A stretch of 64,000 nucleotides of DNA from Styela clava (Eukaryota; Chordata; Ascidiacea; Stolidobranchia; Styelidae), in assembly GCF_964204865.1 (NCBI RefSeq), contig NC_135258.1, positions 12,515,001-12,579,000 on the forward strand, written 5' to 3'. The notes under the pieces were generated by a model that made no database searches, was not told the origin of the DNA, and saw only the letters and a list, made by a program, of their open reading frames with translations. The position numbers and the translations under genes were made by a program. This document shows, in pieces, positions 11,601 to 23,210 of the stretch (position 1 is its first letter; each line of letters opens with the position of its first letter).

Positions 11601-14600
11601 CCAATATGGAGATAAACAATTTTGTTCGCCTACTTCACATCAAGTGTGCAAAGGGACGGAAGCCTATGGGCAGGGGGTAAACAAACAGTTCCCGAACTCG
11701 TTATAGAACTAAAGGACATTCGGAATAAAATTATGGCCTAACCCTAACCTGGTACACATACTACGGAGGTAACCCAAAAAAGTTTTAAAAGGTATTGTTG
11801 CATCCTGAGCAATATCTAAAATTTTGAACAATTTCCATCATCAGAGTATTTGATCAAATGTGGATATTGCAATTTGTAAATGTCAGTAATATGAAAGCAG
11901 ATCCAATGTTAAAATTCACCTCTTTAACCCAATCTGTCTCTGCAGGTATAGATACACAATATAGAATTTGTCTCATTCCTGTCTTGTTTTTATCTGAAGA
12001 CATATCAATGTCATAATCACCCTGCAAAAAATAAAGGTAGAAACATCAGGTGATTGCAGGTCTAGCAAACATCAGTGTCAATTATAAGAATCCACGCACA
12101 TATTGTCGCATAATAAATATAATATACTAAAGTTTAGATGACAATATTGTCAATTATTATTAAAAGCTGTCATATTGATAAAATCAATTTATGCCTCATC
12201 AATCGATTTGAAATACCTAAGTAAGAGTGTAGACAACCCATTTAAAAAACAACAGGACCAGACCCCATCAATGAATTAACATTAGCACTGTACTATAAAC
12301 TAGCCTACTACCAACAGAGAGAAAAAAAACTTATTTGTAGAAACTGAACCTTCAATCAAATACCATATTGACATAATTTGATACTCACTGGTCCAATCAA
12401 GTCCTGGAAGCAACTGGTCTTCATCACCTAGACAAGCCAAACAAAAACAATATGAATGAATCATAGAGTTGATGATTCAATGCAAAAAATTTTATTATCA
12501 TGCAAACTTATGTAAAAAATAAAAAATAAATTCATGCTTATACTAGAGGTAAATAGATAGGAATAGTTAGCTAATTTGATATGGTTTCATACAAAAATAT
12601 CTGGTAATATTTCCAATATCTCAATGTTATCACTTATCAACTTAAGTAATGTTCAAGCTCTTATTTTAGATGCTACACTGTATTACAGAACCTTCATATT
12701 TATTCAGCAGATAGGATTGTTTATAAATTATAGGATAAAATAATCATAAGGCTACCATTTCCGCTTGTTCAGTTTCAAAAATCCCCTCGGACACGAATTA
12801 TTCGTCACTGGATTTGTACCTCTGAACCCAGTCTGGGTAATTATGGTAGTGGATACCAGTTATTATTACAACTTACTGTTTCACCCTTCACTTTATCTGT
12901 GATATTGTAGGTTTCGAGAAAAAACTCATTGTCGAATGTGTCTTGCACCATACATCTGAATCTAACGAGACAGTTAGGCTGAATTTCATGAATCGGTTTG
13001 TCATTGAGAGAAGGAACCTAGAACAGTAGAAAGAGAAGCGTGCTAAAATTATCCAGTACTGTGTTAAATTTTTGTATCTAAGTAGTTTAAAATGAAGGCT
13101 ACTGCAATCACATATGGAATGATAGTATATATAATATATCAAAAAAGTACAACAATATACTCTCTGATTCCAAATATATTGACCAAAATATCTGCTTTTC
13201 ATACAGCGTAAATAAGACCAAGCGATCAAATGCTGAACTCTATTTTCAATTCATTAATCTGGAAGGTGTTGGGTGTTGGATCCAGGTAAGAACCATGGTT
13301 CGAATTTCAGAGATTTAGAAAATATTGATTCGGATTATGCAGTAGGCCTAATGAACAAAACAACCAACAAAAGCTTATATTACAGGTACCGGTATACTAT
13401 TTGTCACATTTAAATGACTGCACAGACGGATAGATAAGCTATAACAATTACAAAATTATGAGTTAAACATGCTTGAAAATTAAACAAGTTTTCATATAAG
13501 ACTACAACACTGCCATAACTCACCACTGATATATTTTCTTCATTACTCAAACGTGATTCAAAATATTTTGCAACTTCTGAGATCCAATCATCTTTACTGC
13601 GATTTTCTATAGATTTAAAACATCAGTAAACATTTGAGCGGCAAATATAACAGTGTTATGTAGATATTACAGTATTATTACTGTATTAGGGTATGTTATT
13701 CTTCAGATCTTGTTTGGTCTGTTGCTACCGTGTTTACCCGAAAATGGTACCTAGCCTGAATTTTCAATATGATATTAATATAAGCCCTCCCCTTAAAATA
13801 AGACCTAGTCGATAGCAAGAAATTTGTAATACATGTTTTGAATGAAATTTATTACGGTACCCTGGTACCGGTACGGCGGTACCCTGGTACCGGTACGGCG
13901 GTAGCCAGTTATTTGTTTTCAGACGCATGCCAGCATGGACTTGATAGTGGAGAAAGCCCTAACCAACCAGCGGTTACATGGACCAACCCTAAAAATTTCA
14001 CATCACATTTCTGTTTGGCATTAATGAAGCAGTTTCAGCGGTAAATGCAAGTCACAATTTTGTTTGGTGCCATTTTATATAGTTACCGGTACCGTACGGC
14101 GTGTACCTACTTCGCTCAGTCGCTAGACCCAGTTACCAGGTTACGGTATCGTACCGTAAAAGCGCCTAACTTCGGACAAAATTACTATATTTTCGTCAAT
14201 AACTCGGCCATTTATTGTCCAAACGGTGCCAAAATTGCTCGGTAAAACATTCGTGCGGTAATTTAGATTCCCTGCAAATTTCGGTTCAATTGGACTATTT
14301 TCACTATTGAAATAATCTATTTTTCTTGCCATCTGACCGTTATCATTCACTGCCCTAACTTCGGACAGTCATTTTCTTCACTGCGTAACCGCGACGCTCA
14401 GAGAGAGAGGCTTCCGATGCGGATGACGTAATCACGTCGTTGCGTGAAGATAAGACGCTCGATCGTCGTCGTAACGTAACATTAACGTCACGACGAAAAT
14501 GCATTATTTGAAACTTCCGTCGTCCTATGTTTACATCTTTCGTTCGTTACGTCAGATAAGTATTACAACACGTTAGTCATTTTAATCAGGAAATACATAC

Positions 14601-15654
14601 GTAAATATATCTGATGCAAACCGTTTCAATCCACAATGAAATATTTTAACGGGCTTCTATCGAAGTCTTTGAAGTATTAATATTCTCGACGGATAGCTTG
14701 GTTTATTCTGCGCGGTAATCTTTATAAGTGATAATTTATATCAAACACACGGTGAATCCGATTGTAAAGTTTAATTTAAAGTTCAACCTAATTTCGTTAA
14801 CATATAAGTCCCGTTTATTTGTTGATTTTTAACTTCGAGTGAATAAAATTCACCCAGGCCGTATTCAAATAACTGTCATTTCGACTACTAATCATAAAAT
14901 AATTGTTAAGTCAGTACACTGTGCCATACGGACGTTTGATTTTTTACAGTTTTATATATTCGATTTTTAACGTCATCGATTAAGTGTGACATGTATTTTT
15001 ATTAATGTAATTTTGGCATATATTCACACATGGACCGAACAAAATACAAAAATATTACATTGGAATGCCGTCTTTATCTTAACGAAAATTGTCATATTGG
15101 CGCCGTTGTGTCTGGCGTCAAAATTCATTTCCGCGACGCAGTGTGACGTCGTGTCGGAAGTGAGCGAAAAATAATCTACGTGAGGTTGACGTAACTGTTG
15201 ACGCTGCGTGAAATCTTAATATTCTTACGGAATTTATAATTCAGAATTTTAGGTTTTATTTAAATCTCGTACGACATCTTGCGATCACTCAAATAAATTA
15301 TATACATTGTTATCGCCCTCTACCGAATGATGGTATTTTGACGATGATAGCTTTAGTAGGAGCGACGCTCTGCGCCGTTGAATGCCGGGCAGTCAATTTT
15401 CGGCAAAATTGCCGTTTTTGTACCAAAAAAATTATAATGCCACATTAAAAAGATGAGAATAGATGTAGATATAACAGCGCTACCTATAATATTTGAAATT
15501 AGCAATATATGCCCCGTTTTAGCCAAGATATGGCCGTTCAAAAATTTTGTCCGAAGTTAGGAACTGTCCGAAGTTAGGCGCTTTTACGGTACTCACCGAA
15601 AATATTTTGAACAATGCTTAACGGTTTCTTCTGCCAGTTCTCTATGCAAGGCAT
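5697..15654 (-). CDS. MCMBP: Mini-chromosome maintenance complex-binding protein, 16 exons
   Basis: Nuclear partner of the MCM2-7 helicase, involved in MCM assembly and unloading and in sister chromatid cohesion. Coding exons in transcript order: 15597-15654, 13524-13606, 12877-13017, 12389-12427, 11920-12021, 11419-11530, 10821-10889, 10402-10508, 9771-9858, 9040-9186, 8626-8743, 8322-8442, 7558-7740, 7090-7218, 6380-6535, 5697-5915. Every junction has AG and GT and keeps phase. The sum is 1872 nt, or 623 residues, close to human MCMBP (about 640). Family-typical stretches are [62 protein letters not shown] and the C-terminal [20 protein letters not shown]. The start MPCIENWQ follows a family-like N-terminus. 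Introns carry several MITEs and a 66-bp duplication. The short exon 12389-12427 is the least certain. Confidence 0.93.
8779..8906. repeat. 66-bp direct duplication in an MCMBP intron
   Basis: Two adjacent copies start at 8779 and 8845. The first 62 bases match exactly, beginning AAAATTAGAATTTTTTC and ending AAGTCAAGAAGACTC. The unit is a multiple of three, which leaves an open plus-strand frame with an apparent 22-residue peptide repeat. The region lies just upstream of the MCMBP exon at 8626-8743 in transcript direction, so the peptide is probably an artefact. Confidence 0.85.
9975..10210. mobile_element. MITE with long inverted ends and an 8-bp duplication
   Basis: Left end GGTGCTCCCGAAGTATGCG; the right end inverted reads GGGGCTCCCGAAGTATGCG. 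Pairing continues inward through ACCAAGATGGCGGACATCGG for about 42 bases. The target-site duplication GTTTTTAG is at 9967-9974 and 10211-10218. It sits in an MCMBP intron and is very similar to the copy at 62304-62530. Ends starting with GG plus 8-bp duplications would fit a Merlin-type superfamily, but no transposase is present to test this. Confidence 0.88.
11580..11775. mobile_element. Relative of the GGNGCTCC MITE family
   Basis: Left end GGCGCTCCAGAAGTATGTG and inverted right end GGGTTACCTCCGTAGTATG enclose AT-rich sequence with CCTAACCCTAACCTGGTACA near the right end. Lies in the MCMBP intron between exons 11920-12021 and 11419-11530. I find no clear target-site duplication, so the copy is older or its edges are misplaced. 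Close to the copy at 49836-50060 in inverse orientation. Confidence 0.65.
13855..13905. repeat. Short tandem repeat rich in GGTACC palindromes
   Basis: Two adjacent copies of a 22-base unit, GGTACCCTGGTACCGGTACG plus GC. GGTACC and CGGTAC blocks recur nearby at about 14090 and 14150. It lies in the first MCMBP intron, left of the large inverted-repeat element. Confidence 0.7.
14154..15589. mobile_element. 1.4-kb non-coding inverted-repeat element, TA-flanked
   Basis: Left end CCGTAAAAGCGCCTAACTTC is the exact inverse of the right end, flanked by TA on both sides (14152-14153 and 15590-15591). The 14-mer CCTAACTTCGGACA occurs twice near the left end (14165, 14354) and twice inverted near the right end (15548, 15565), a subterminal arrangement typical of transposase-binding sites. 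No transposase frame is visible. TA duplications fit the Tc1/mariner group, but other families use TA too. The interior is CpG-rich around 14380-14540. It fills most of MCMBP intron 1. Confidence 0.8.
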
Positions 15655-17337
15655 GATGTCGCAGGCTTCTTTAAGTTTACGGGTATGTCTTCGGCAAACA
15701 CAGAATTAAGGGGAAGTCAGTAGGCTATTTCTGTACTCTGAGCGATGAACAATAATAACACGTGCCAAGTGGATGCATATCAACAACCAAACGGATTATA
15801 AAAAAATATATACAGGGAACCTTTTACCGCGCGAAATATCAATGTTGCCATTTCCTTGAGTAATATTCATGTTCCGTTAGGATTCATATAATGAATTTAT
15901 TATTATATTTGTTGTATTTTTATGCAGGCTCATTTGTAATTTCATTAGAAAAAAGTTATACCTGATAGTTTTATTTAATCTCAAAAAAAAAATTGGAATG
16001 TGTGCGATAATTCAATAGTAACTATAGAACCTGGCAACAATAATCACATACATATGCCATTAAACATTCTACTCGCAGATTCATCTTTCATTTTCCTGGT
16101 CGTCTCGCGATGATAAAATCAATGCAACAGCTAACTTGTCCAACAATAATGGTATCCACATCGATTTAATTTGCAAAGACTGATGAATCATCCATGTTAA
16201 ATTTGAACTCATCCTAGTAGTCGACAACCTCTATTATAATTTCGGGTCCAAAATTAATGTGAAAAGATGGGACCGCTGCACCTGTTGCAATTGTGGTCGT
16301 TCGTGGAAATTCGATATTGATGTTGGAAGCATTGGAACGGATACGATGATTTTAAATTGAACTTATCGAGAACGACAAAAGGACCCGATATCCCAATCCA
16401 TGATTTGTGCATAGACTGCTATGGAACATTCAATCTATTTACCGAGCTTGTTTTTTAGTAACACTTTTTGTCACTGTGTTATTTCTGCAATGAAATTGAA
16501 CTAGGCGCTCAGCATCACCATTTCACGTCAGCGAGTGTTTTTTATTCCATAGTTTTGTAGGAAAAGCACTGTTGTGTTACAAATACACGTCTCACATCCG
16601 TTTGTTGTTGTTTTGTTTCTATCAGAGTGACCAAATAAAATTAACTGATTGATGAATATGAAAACCTTGCTTCAACCTTTGATAACCTGTATATTCCCAT
16701 AACTCATTCTCCTACCTCAGTACCACACTGCCCTATTTTATTTTATTTTTTAATTATAATTACATACACTGATTCACGATATGGGAAGAAATAAACTTGA
16801 CTATGACTATATTTGATATAATATGGACTTGGTGAATTTGGCTTTGGTGAGTAAAGTGTAGCCCACCTCTTCATGCATCCAACTTAGCAATTTGGCTTTA
16901 GAAGACTCCAACTATAATCAGCTTGACGATATCTTTTCAGAATTTTTTTTCTACAATTTCACTCCTGTCAACTAAATCGGTATCCAGTTCGGCAATCCTT
17001 ACAAAATTATTAATATATACGGTATATGGTAAGGCAAAAATTTTTTTTATTAATACATGTTTTTGTATATATATTTCTCTTTTTACCAAGTAATATATCT
17101 TGTGTCTTTTTTACTCTCGTCTGATATTATTTTGTCTGCATCATTGTATGTATGCGTGTCAAGAGTCTTGAGCAAACGCGTAGGCTACCACTTCTTTTGA
17201 CAATACCTCAATAAAAAAATGTACGTTTTAAACCTTACTCAAGGTTTTGTTCGCCCTTCTGATTCCGTAATCGATTGTTTTTATCAAATATTTATCTGTT
17301 TTCATCAATTATTGTCTTATTACCGTCTTTCATCTGA
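15655..17337. other. Upstream of MCMBP; no gene recognised
   Basis: Should contain the MCMBP promoter and any 5' UTR on the minus strand, but I cannot point to a core promoter element. A plus-strand stretch around 16250-16360 reads as a cysteine-rich peptide (RCTCCNCG) that stops quickly and has no partner exon. It could be transposon debris. The segment 17136-17305 is a repeat also found at 45762-45945. Confidence 0.4.
17136..17305 (+). repeat. Dispersed repeat, copy 1
   Basis: Shares AAACCTTACT(C/T)(A/G)AGGTTTTGTT plus the following CTGATTC/TCGATTC region and a GT-rich 5' part with 45762-45945. No coding sequence or terminal repeats are apparent. Confidence 0.5.
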
Positions 17338-17562
17338 TTATGAAGTCAAAACAATCCTATACTCATAAACATTGATTCCATCGATCTGGAACCCAAAATA
17401 AGGACGACTGGAAAAATTCCTGCATTGTGAGCAGAAATAGCTTGCTTTCCTGGCCTTCAGGCTAATGTCACAATTACAGACGTCACAGTGTGCAAAGCAC
17501 TCATCTATCAAGCCTCGTTTAACTTTGAATTTTTTCCTGTAGGCTACTCCTGTACTCACCAA
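17338..17562 (-). pseudogene. Possible BED-like zinc-finger fragment of a transposase
   Basis: The minus-strand frame contains KRGLIDECFAHCDVCNCDIS and later YFCSQC. It resembles the start of hAT-like transposases that carry one BED-type finger (aromatic-rich start, C-x2-C, then H-x-H), but the second half of the finger is eroded. A start reading MSKCKN lies just upstream on the same strand (near 17610), in another phase. I see no catalytic domain nearby. A diverged exon of a host zinc-finger gene is the alternative. Confidence 0.3.
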
Positions 17563-18009
17563 AAACGTTCTTACATTTGCTCATTTTGAAATTTAGGCTA
17601 AAATAACCACCACCACCACGACAAAACGTAAGGATCGCCACACTAACAATGCTTCATGCCTATCTGTGCCTTGCTTTTTCGTGTTCCAAATAAGAATGTG
17701 TGCTTTTATGATGCCACAATAAATCTTTGGCGATAAAACAAACAACACAAAGCTTCCTTTATGATGTCCAAATAAGACAAAATAAAGACAAGCAAGCCAA
17801 ATATAAGGGCGCAAGCTAAAAATAAGAATAAATCTCAGGAATAAGGACGGTGTGGATTCCCTGCTTATAAATCAAGTCTGTCGGTCACTTCTATCGTAGA
17901 ACTTATAATGGCATTGCTGGTTATGAATTCTATCACCATTTTACGCCGATTACAATTTGTTCATTGTTTTAATATAGAAGAGTTTATATCATTCGCTGAC
18001 ACGTTAAAG
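17563..18009. other. Intergenic; no gene recognised
   Basis: AT-rich, with ATAAG-type motifs repeated around 17770-17850 that look like the edge of an old element. TSD base cgttaaag of the next hAT copy occupies 18002-18009. Confidence 0.35.
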
Positions 18010-18912
18010 CAGGGGTGGACAATTACTTTCCTGAGTGGGCCGGATGCGGATATTAGACTTGGTTACTGGGCCAGAGGATTTTTCCTTATCCTCGAAAATG
18101 CTCAATTGCCCAATTGTTGGGGCATTCACGAAAAAAAATTGCGGGCCTAAAGTTTTTGAATGGCATAAATAATTCGGATGAATGATTTTGCACATTATAT
18201 TCAGGTGCTTTTTATGGACCTTTTCCAGACCCTTGACACCAAAAAATTCTCCCTATACTTTATTACTGCAAAAGTGTAGATGCCTATTTTTCAAGTGTTT
18301 TAAAGAGTTGACGCTTACAAACTGATTTACATGCTCAAACTCTCAATTTTATCAAAATATACAACCACGTGCCGCTTATACGTACTAATCGTTTTAGCCG
18401 AGTCTATCGCAGTTTTCCGGATACTAATTTTTGATTATTGCAACTAAACTGAAGCTAACTGAAAGACATGGTGACAATTAAAATACATCATTTACAACTA
18501 ATTTTTGAAATCGCAACTAAAAACCGACAAATACCACGCAAAATCTCAAAAACTAGGCAATGTTTACAACCATGTTTTTATATCTGTCTGAGCAACTGCA
18601 GTGTCTAAGCGGCTGCAAAAATTTTAATTGTTACGTCATCGTAAACTTTTTGCTGCTTTGTCATTGTTACGGAAATAACCGAGGAAATCGATGGTCGGAG
18701 AAACGTCCATGCGTAGGGAATTAAGGTATTTACTTTAGCTGACGATCCGTTATCGATATTTTCGAAGGAATGTCAATTTATATCATCGATACCTTCAACG
18801 GAAATTTATATTCATACAAAAGCATAGTCATAATTTCAGCAGTCACAAGTGGGCCGGATGAAAACCCAGGTGGGCCGGATCCGGCCCGCAGGCCGTAATT
18901 TGCCCACCCATG
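18010..18912. mobile_element. Non-autonomous hAT element, 903 bp
   Basis: Left end CAGGGGTGGACAATTACTTT; right end inverted CATGGGTGGGCAAATTACGG. Duplicated target is CGTTAAAG (18002-18009) against CGTTAAAT (18913-18920), 7 of 8. Subterminal GGGCCGGAT motifs occur at both ends. No transposase frame. A related terminus, without its partner, lies at 58460-58498. Confidence 0.85.
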
Positions 18913-18920
18913 CGTTAAAT

Positions 18921-20376
18921 TATATACACATGTATAATTATTTGCGTATACTTTCAAACCAGAATAAATTCTAAATATCAGCTACTAGAATTTCAGTGAC
19001 TACTCGACCCGGGCCTCGGGTGCATGTTGCGGATTTTCGCGTTGTGTCATTTACGGCAGAATAACCCAAATATTTTCATTGATTTGATACTGATTTATGG
19101 ACGACATACAATGGATAGCCCTGAAAAAACTCAGAAGTACTAGACAATGAAAACTGCAACATTGAGTAAGTCTCCCAAATCAAACAGTGGATAAGCAGTG
19201 GCGGATTGCAACCCCTAAACGGCGAGTAAATTCAATTCACAGGCTATCCGAGTTTGAGAAGCAGCGCTCCCTAGTTTAAGGAGTCAAGTCCCGACTTGCA
19301 AAACGAGTCTCGAGTCATAAAAAAATCATAAACAACAGCGAAATCAATACTTATGAGTCACATTGACACTGTAAGTCTGAACTTTTTATTTCAAGAATCT
19401 AACTACTATTTAAGCTAGTAATCGAAAGTATTCACATCGGTATTATCACTTCCTATTTGTTGCTGTAACAATCTAATGAATTTCAATGACATCAATCGAT
19501 GTAGAAAATCTTGCTTTTCCGGATTGGTTTCTCCAGGCTCACTAGCAATTTTTTTCGAGTCTTAAGGAAAATCTCCCAGGTGCTTAACCGAGTTCGAGAC
19601 AAGCCATTACGTTCCCTTTACGAGGACATTGAAAACATGGCGCGAGTTTCCCCAAAACCAGTAGATAGTTGCTATCAGAGCTAATGAATACATACATACA
19701 AGAGAATTTTATTTCGCAAAACAACAAACTCCAACAAGCAAATATATGCAATACCGAACATAAAACTCACAGTTCGGATTAAATTATTTATGTTGGTCAG
19801 TTTACAAGGCCGGCGAAAGTCATCGAGGCTCCTGGCCCTCCAAGTTCAATGTATTTTGAACATTCATGTGGCAGTAAAAGAAGAAAAAAATACGGTAATA
19901 AAAATACGATGTAATTTAAATATTATGAAAACGATATGGATAAAATTGAGTCGACACTATTTCGAGACACATGGAAGATTTAATACTGTTGAGGTCATTT
20001 GATTAAAGTCGGTCAGTTAAAGAAAATATGGAAGTCATTTCAGATCAAAATAAGATTGACACAAATTCAACACAAAAATTGCTACTACAAAAACTATTAC
20101 GTATTGCTTAGAAGGACACGACAATTATGTACTTTGTGATAGACTAATTAAGAGCCAGGGTTCAGTCAATCGATTCAGTAGAATGGAAGTACGCCGACGA
20201 TTAGAGCGTCTTGTCCAAATTGAAAAAAGCTGATAGAGGATTGAAACAGGATTACGAGAGATAATTCAATCTTCAATATACTTGGAGGAGAACCTTATTC
20301 ACCGAATAACAGATTTATATACATGTTACCCAAGTTATGGCATGTTATTATGAATAAAAAACATAGTTTTTCCATG
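18921..20376. other. Intergenic; no gene recognised
   Basis: AT-rich sequence with short, motif-free open frames. The right part may hold the 3' UTR of the small membrane-protein gene read on the minus strand (stop at 20377-20379). Confidence 0.4.
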
Positions 20377-21669
20377 TCAAGCTTCCTCTGTCTGTTGATT
20401 CCTTTGCCAAGGTCCCCAGCTGTTGTTACTGAAAACCTTCACATTCGCATATTTGAAAAAGTAAGCCGTCAGTGCAACGAGAACTGCCAGTGCCACCCAT
20501 GGTAGACTCGTACTGTAAAATAGTATAGTTATGTTCATTTATTATCACTTGATTTGTATTCAATGTCTTATTTGTAATCGAGGTCATATTTATTACGCTG
20601 CACAACTTTGAAGTGATTGCGGCATAATATTTTTAAATAATTACCCCGACTAGAACGGTTAAAAACTGACTGATATGGGAAGAAGTATTTTTCACGCGTG
20701 GCTCATGTCATTGTATATAACAGGGATGGCGAACCTTTTTCAATGAATGGGTCAAAAATGGGTCGCGGAGCAGAAGAGAGTGGGTCACAGATATTTAATC
20801 AAAGTTTGATATCTGTAAGAAACTTCTGAAACAAATCTTATAAGCTTTTGTTGGTGTTGGTGTAGTTTTGGGCTTCACTTATGCAGCGCTTCTAGCAGGG
20901 ACTTTTTATGGCACTCGATTTTATGAAATTATAGTACGAAAAAACGCATATAAATTACCAAAAATGTTAAGGATGATAAAGAAAATTATTTTACGGTTCC
21001 AAAGAGTTTGGAGGGAATTCCACTCTGATAGTGTTATATTTTTCGAACAGCTTTCAACCACATTAAAGCACTTTTACTCTTCCCCATCGTTATTTCAGAT
21101 TTCTAAGTTTTTATTCCGAGTCTGAATGATTTTTTTTCAACGGTATTGTAGTCGAGAAACTAATAAAATGCAACTTAGTAGCATCTAGCTCTCGTATAAC
21201 CCCCAAAACAGTCTGCAGATGCGCTTCCGAAAGAGACAAAATATTGCGAGAAATGAAAAGATCAATTGCGTTGTTATGTCAAAAACGATATCAGAGCCAA
21301 TAGCTGAAAAACGGTACACAGCGGTGCAGACATGCGTCAAAGATTAGGGGTTTTGAAAATTACCATACCGACCAATAAATAATAATTTGAATATGAGCGA
21401 TCGCAGCCCTGACTGCCCAACTGACGATACATTATAATAGTTCAAGTATTGTTAAATTAATTTAAGGTCGGTTTTATCAATTTTGAGTACTGATATGATA
21501 GCATTTTTTTTATTTTATTTGTGCATTGGCGGGTCACGAATAAAACTCGGTGGGTCACTTTGTGACCCGCGGGTCAGTGGTTCGCCATTCCTGGTATATA
21601 ATATACTTACTGAAAAATTCCACAATCATGATCATCTTCCGTGCCACGTATTGTTTCATTTGTTGACAT
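20377..21669 (-). CDS. Predicted 64-residue single-pass membrane protein, two exons
   Basis: Exon 1 is 21611-21669, starting MSTNETIRGTEDDHDCGIF and ending at a consensus GTAAGT donor. Exon 2 is 20377-20512 after a TTTTACAG acceptor. Joining them keeps phase (19 codons plus 2 nt, then 136 nt to a TGA) and gives 64 residues: an acidic N-terminus of about 20, one hydrophobic helix (LPWVALAVLVALTAYFF, residues about 23-39), then a polar tail ending in TEEA. There is no cleavable signal peptide, so an anchored microprotein is likely. I do not recognise the family. The intron is largely a hAT element (20721-21593). Support is splice signals, frame and amphipathic layout only. Confidence 0.6.
20721..21593. 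mobile_element. Non-autonomous hAT element, 873 bp
   Basis: Ends CAGGGATGGCGAACCTTTTT and, inverted, CAGGAATGGCGAACCACTGA. The 8-bp duplication GTATATAA at 20713-20720 and 21594-21601 is exact. Subterminal GGGTCGCGG and GGGTCAC motifs appear at both ends. Inserted in the intron of the small membrane-protein gene, ending 11 bp from its donor side. No transposase. Confidence 0.92.
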
Positions 21670-22980
21670 TGCTTCTTTTGATTTTAGTTTTTCAATTGTA
21701 AAGAATATTCAACGTATAAACGTGAAAGTTTTATGAAAATTTTAACCAAAAAAATATTACTGCGTACGAATAGAGGTAATAGTGTAGTTAATACAGTCTC
21801 AGCCTGCTAAATGTTGCATATCTCGCCTTTTCAACCAACATAGAACGGTTGAAACTATTAACAGTTTGTATATATATTATCTCTCCCGACGGACTTTGGT
21901 GACTTCTACAATTCTACATGTTTCGACAACTTCTGAAATTTTTGCAACATCCCTGCAGGCTACAGTCGTATAGGCGACTCTGATTATTCTGCGGAGTTAA
22001 TAAGCCGAATCATGGATTATATGCATATCTATCCAGTTATTGACAATTAACAAAAAGTCGATAAAATGGCATCGTCAGTATGTATTCTTATATTCGCGTT
22101 GACAGGCGTTGCCAAAAATTGATAGTAAGTTTTGTAAGTAAGTTATTCTAATTTACTGGTCCAATGAACAATATAAAGGAACGTTATGACAGGTCGGATA
22201 AGGGCATTAATGCAAAGTTGAATAATGTTGTTTGGAAACTGATGTACATGATTAGTTTATGATAGGGGCAGTCAGCAGCAATCTAGTAACACGCCATGAA
22301 ATATTCCATTATTAGACCCGAAAACGATTATTTCTCGCCAGCGGTCACGCAAACCACCAGCGGTCACACAAACCACCCTATGGCCGTTTAGCACAAATCA
22401 AGATGCATCCCGTGGATTTTTTTTTGTTAAATATCGAGTCTCATGGAACTCAGAGCAATGAGGTGAGGAGGTGTATACGTCAATGTTTAGAGCCCTGTTA
22501 TTTTTGAATGAATGAACGAGGCTCGCCCGACCTTACTTCCATATGCCACTCTGCGACAGCGAGAAGTAAAAATGTACTTTCGTACTTGAAACTATTTTTG
22601 CGTGGTTAAATCGTGCTGGCGATTGAAATTGACGTCGAAATTTCCAAAAGAAAAAAGTATGTCTTATGTTTCAAATCTCATTTTAATTTTCGACAACCTT
22701 CCTGGATTTCCGTCCTATGTGTTTGTCTTGTGTAAGGTATTGTTATATTTTTGTACCATAGTGGGGTTCAATAATCTTTAAATTGTCAATAAATCTCATT
22801 TTATACCGTACTTTAACCGTAAATATATATATACTACTACGATTTAACGCTGTAACAATAAATACTGAAATAGGTTGATCATTTGTTTGTCTGTTCGTGT
22901 GAATCAGTGTGTTAAACAGATGCCTCGATTCGCACAACGTGGTATGGTTATATAAGTCCTATGTATGACCAAGGCTACTC
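21670..22980. other. Intergenic; no gene recognised
   Basis: Upstream of the small membrane-protein gene, so it should contain its promoter. It has a short direct repeat AGCGGTCAC(G/A)CAAACCACC near 22340-22375 and an AT microsatellite near 22820. No coding motif seen. Confidence 0.4.
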
Positions 22981-23210
22981 TAGCCCACAATTTGCCATCC
23001 CACAATTTCGCGGTGGTCATAGGCTTATTCGTGCATATATTTACAGCGATTAGGGGATTTTTAGCAGGGCATACCTAATGAATTCAGACATGGGACTAAT
23101 ACCACGATCTTTTACATCAAAACCAATCTCGTTAATCAAATTTGCAGCACGCTAAACTAAAATGTGGGAACAGAATTGTGGACCAGGGTAACCAAAATTG
23201 TCTGATGGCG
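22981..23210 (-). repeat. Dispersed 230-bp repeat, copy 1 of an inverted pair
   Basis: Aligns in reverse complement with 30135-30375 over about 230 bases, roughly 85-90 percent by eye. Landmarks: CACAATTTCGCGGTGGTCA, GCATACCTAATGAATTCAG, GCAGCACGCTAAACTAAAAT and GGGAACAGAATTGTGG. No terminal inverted repeats or open frame identified. Confidence 0.8.
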
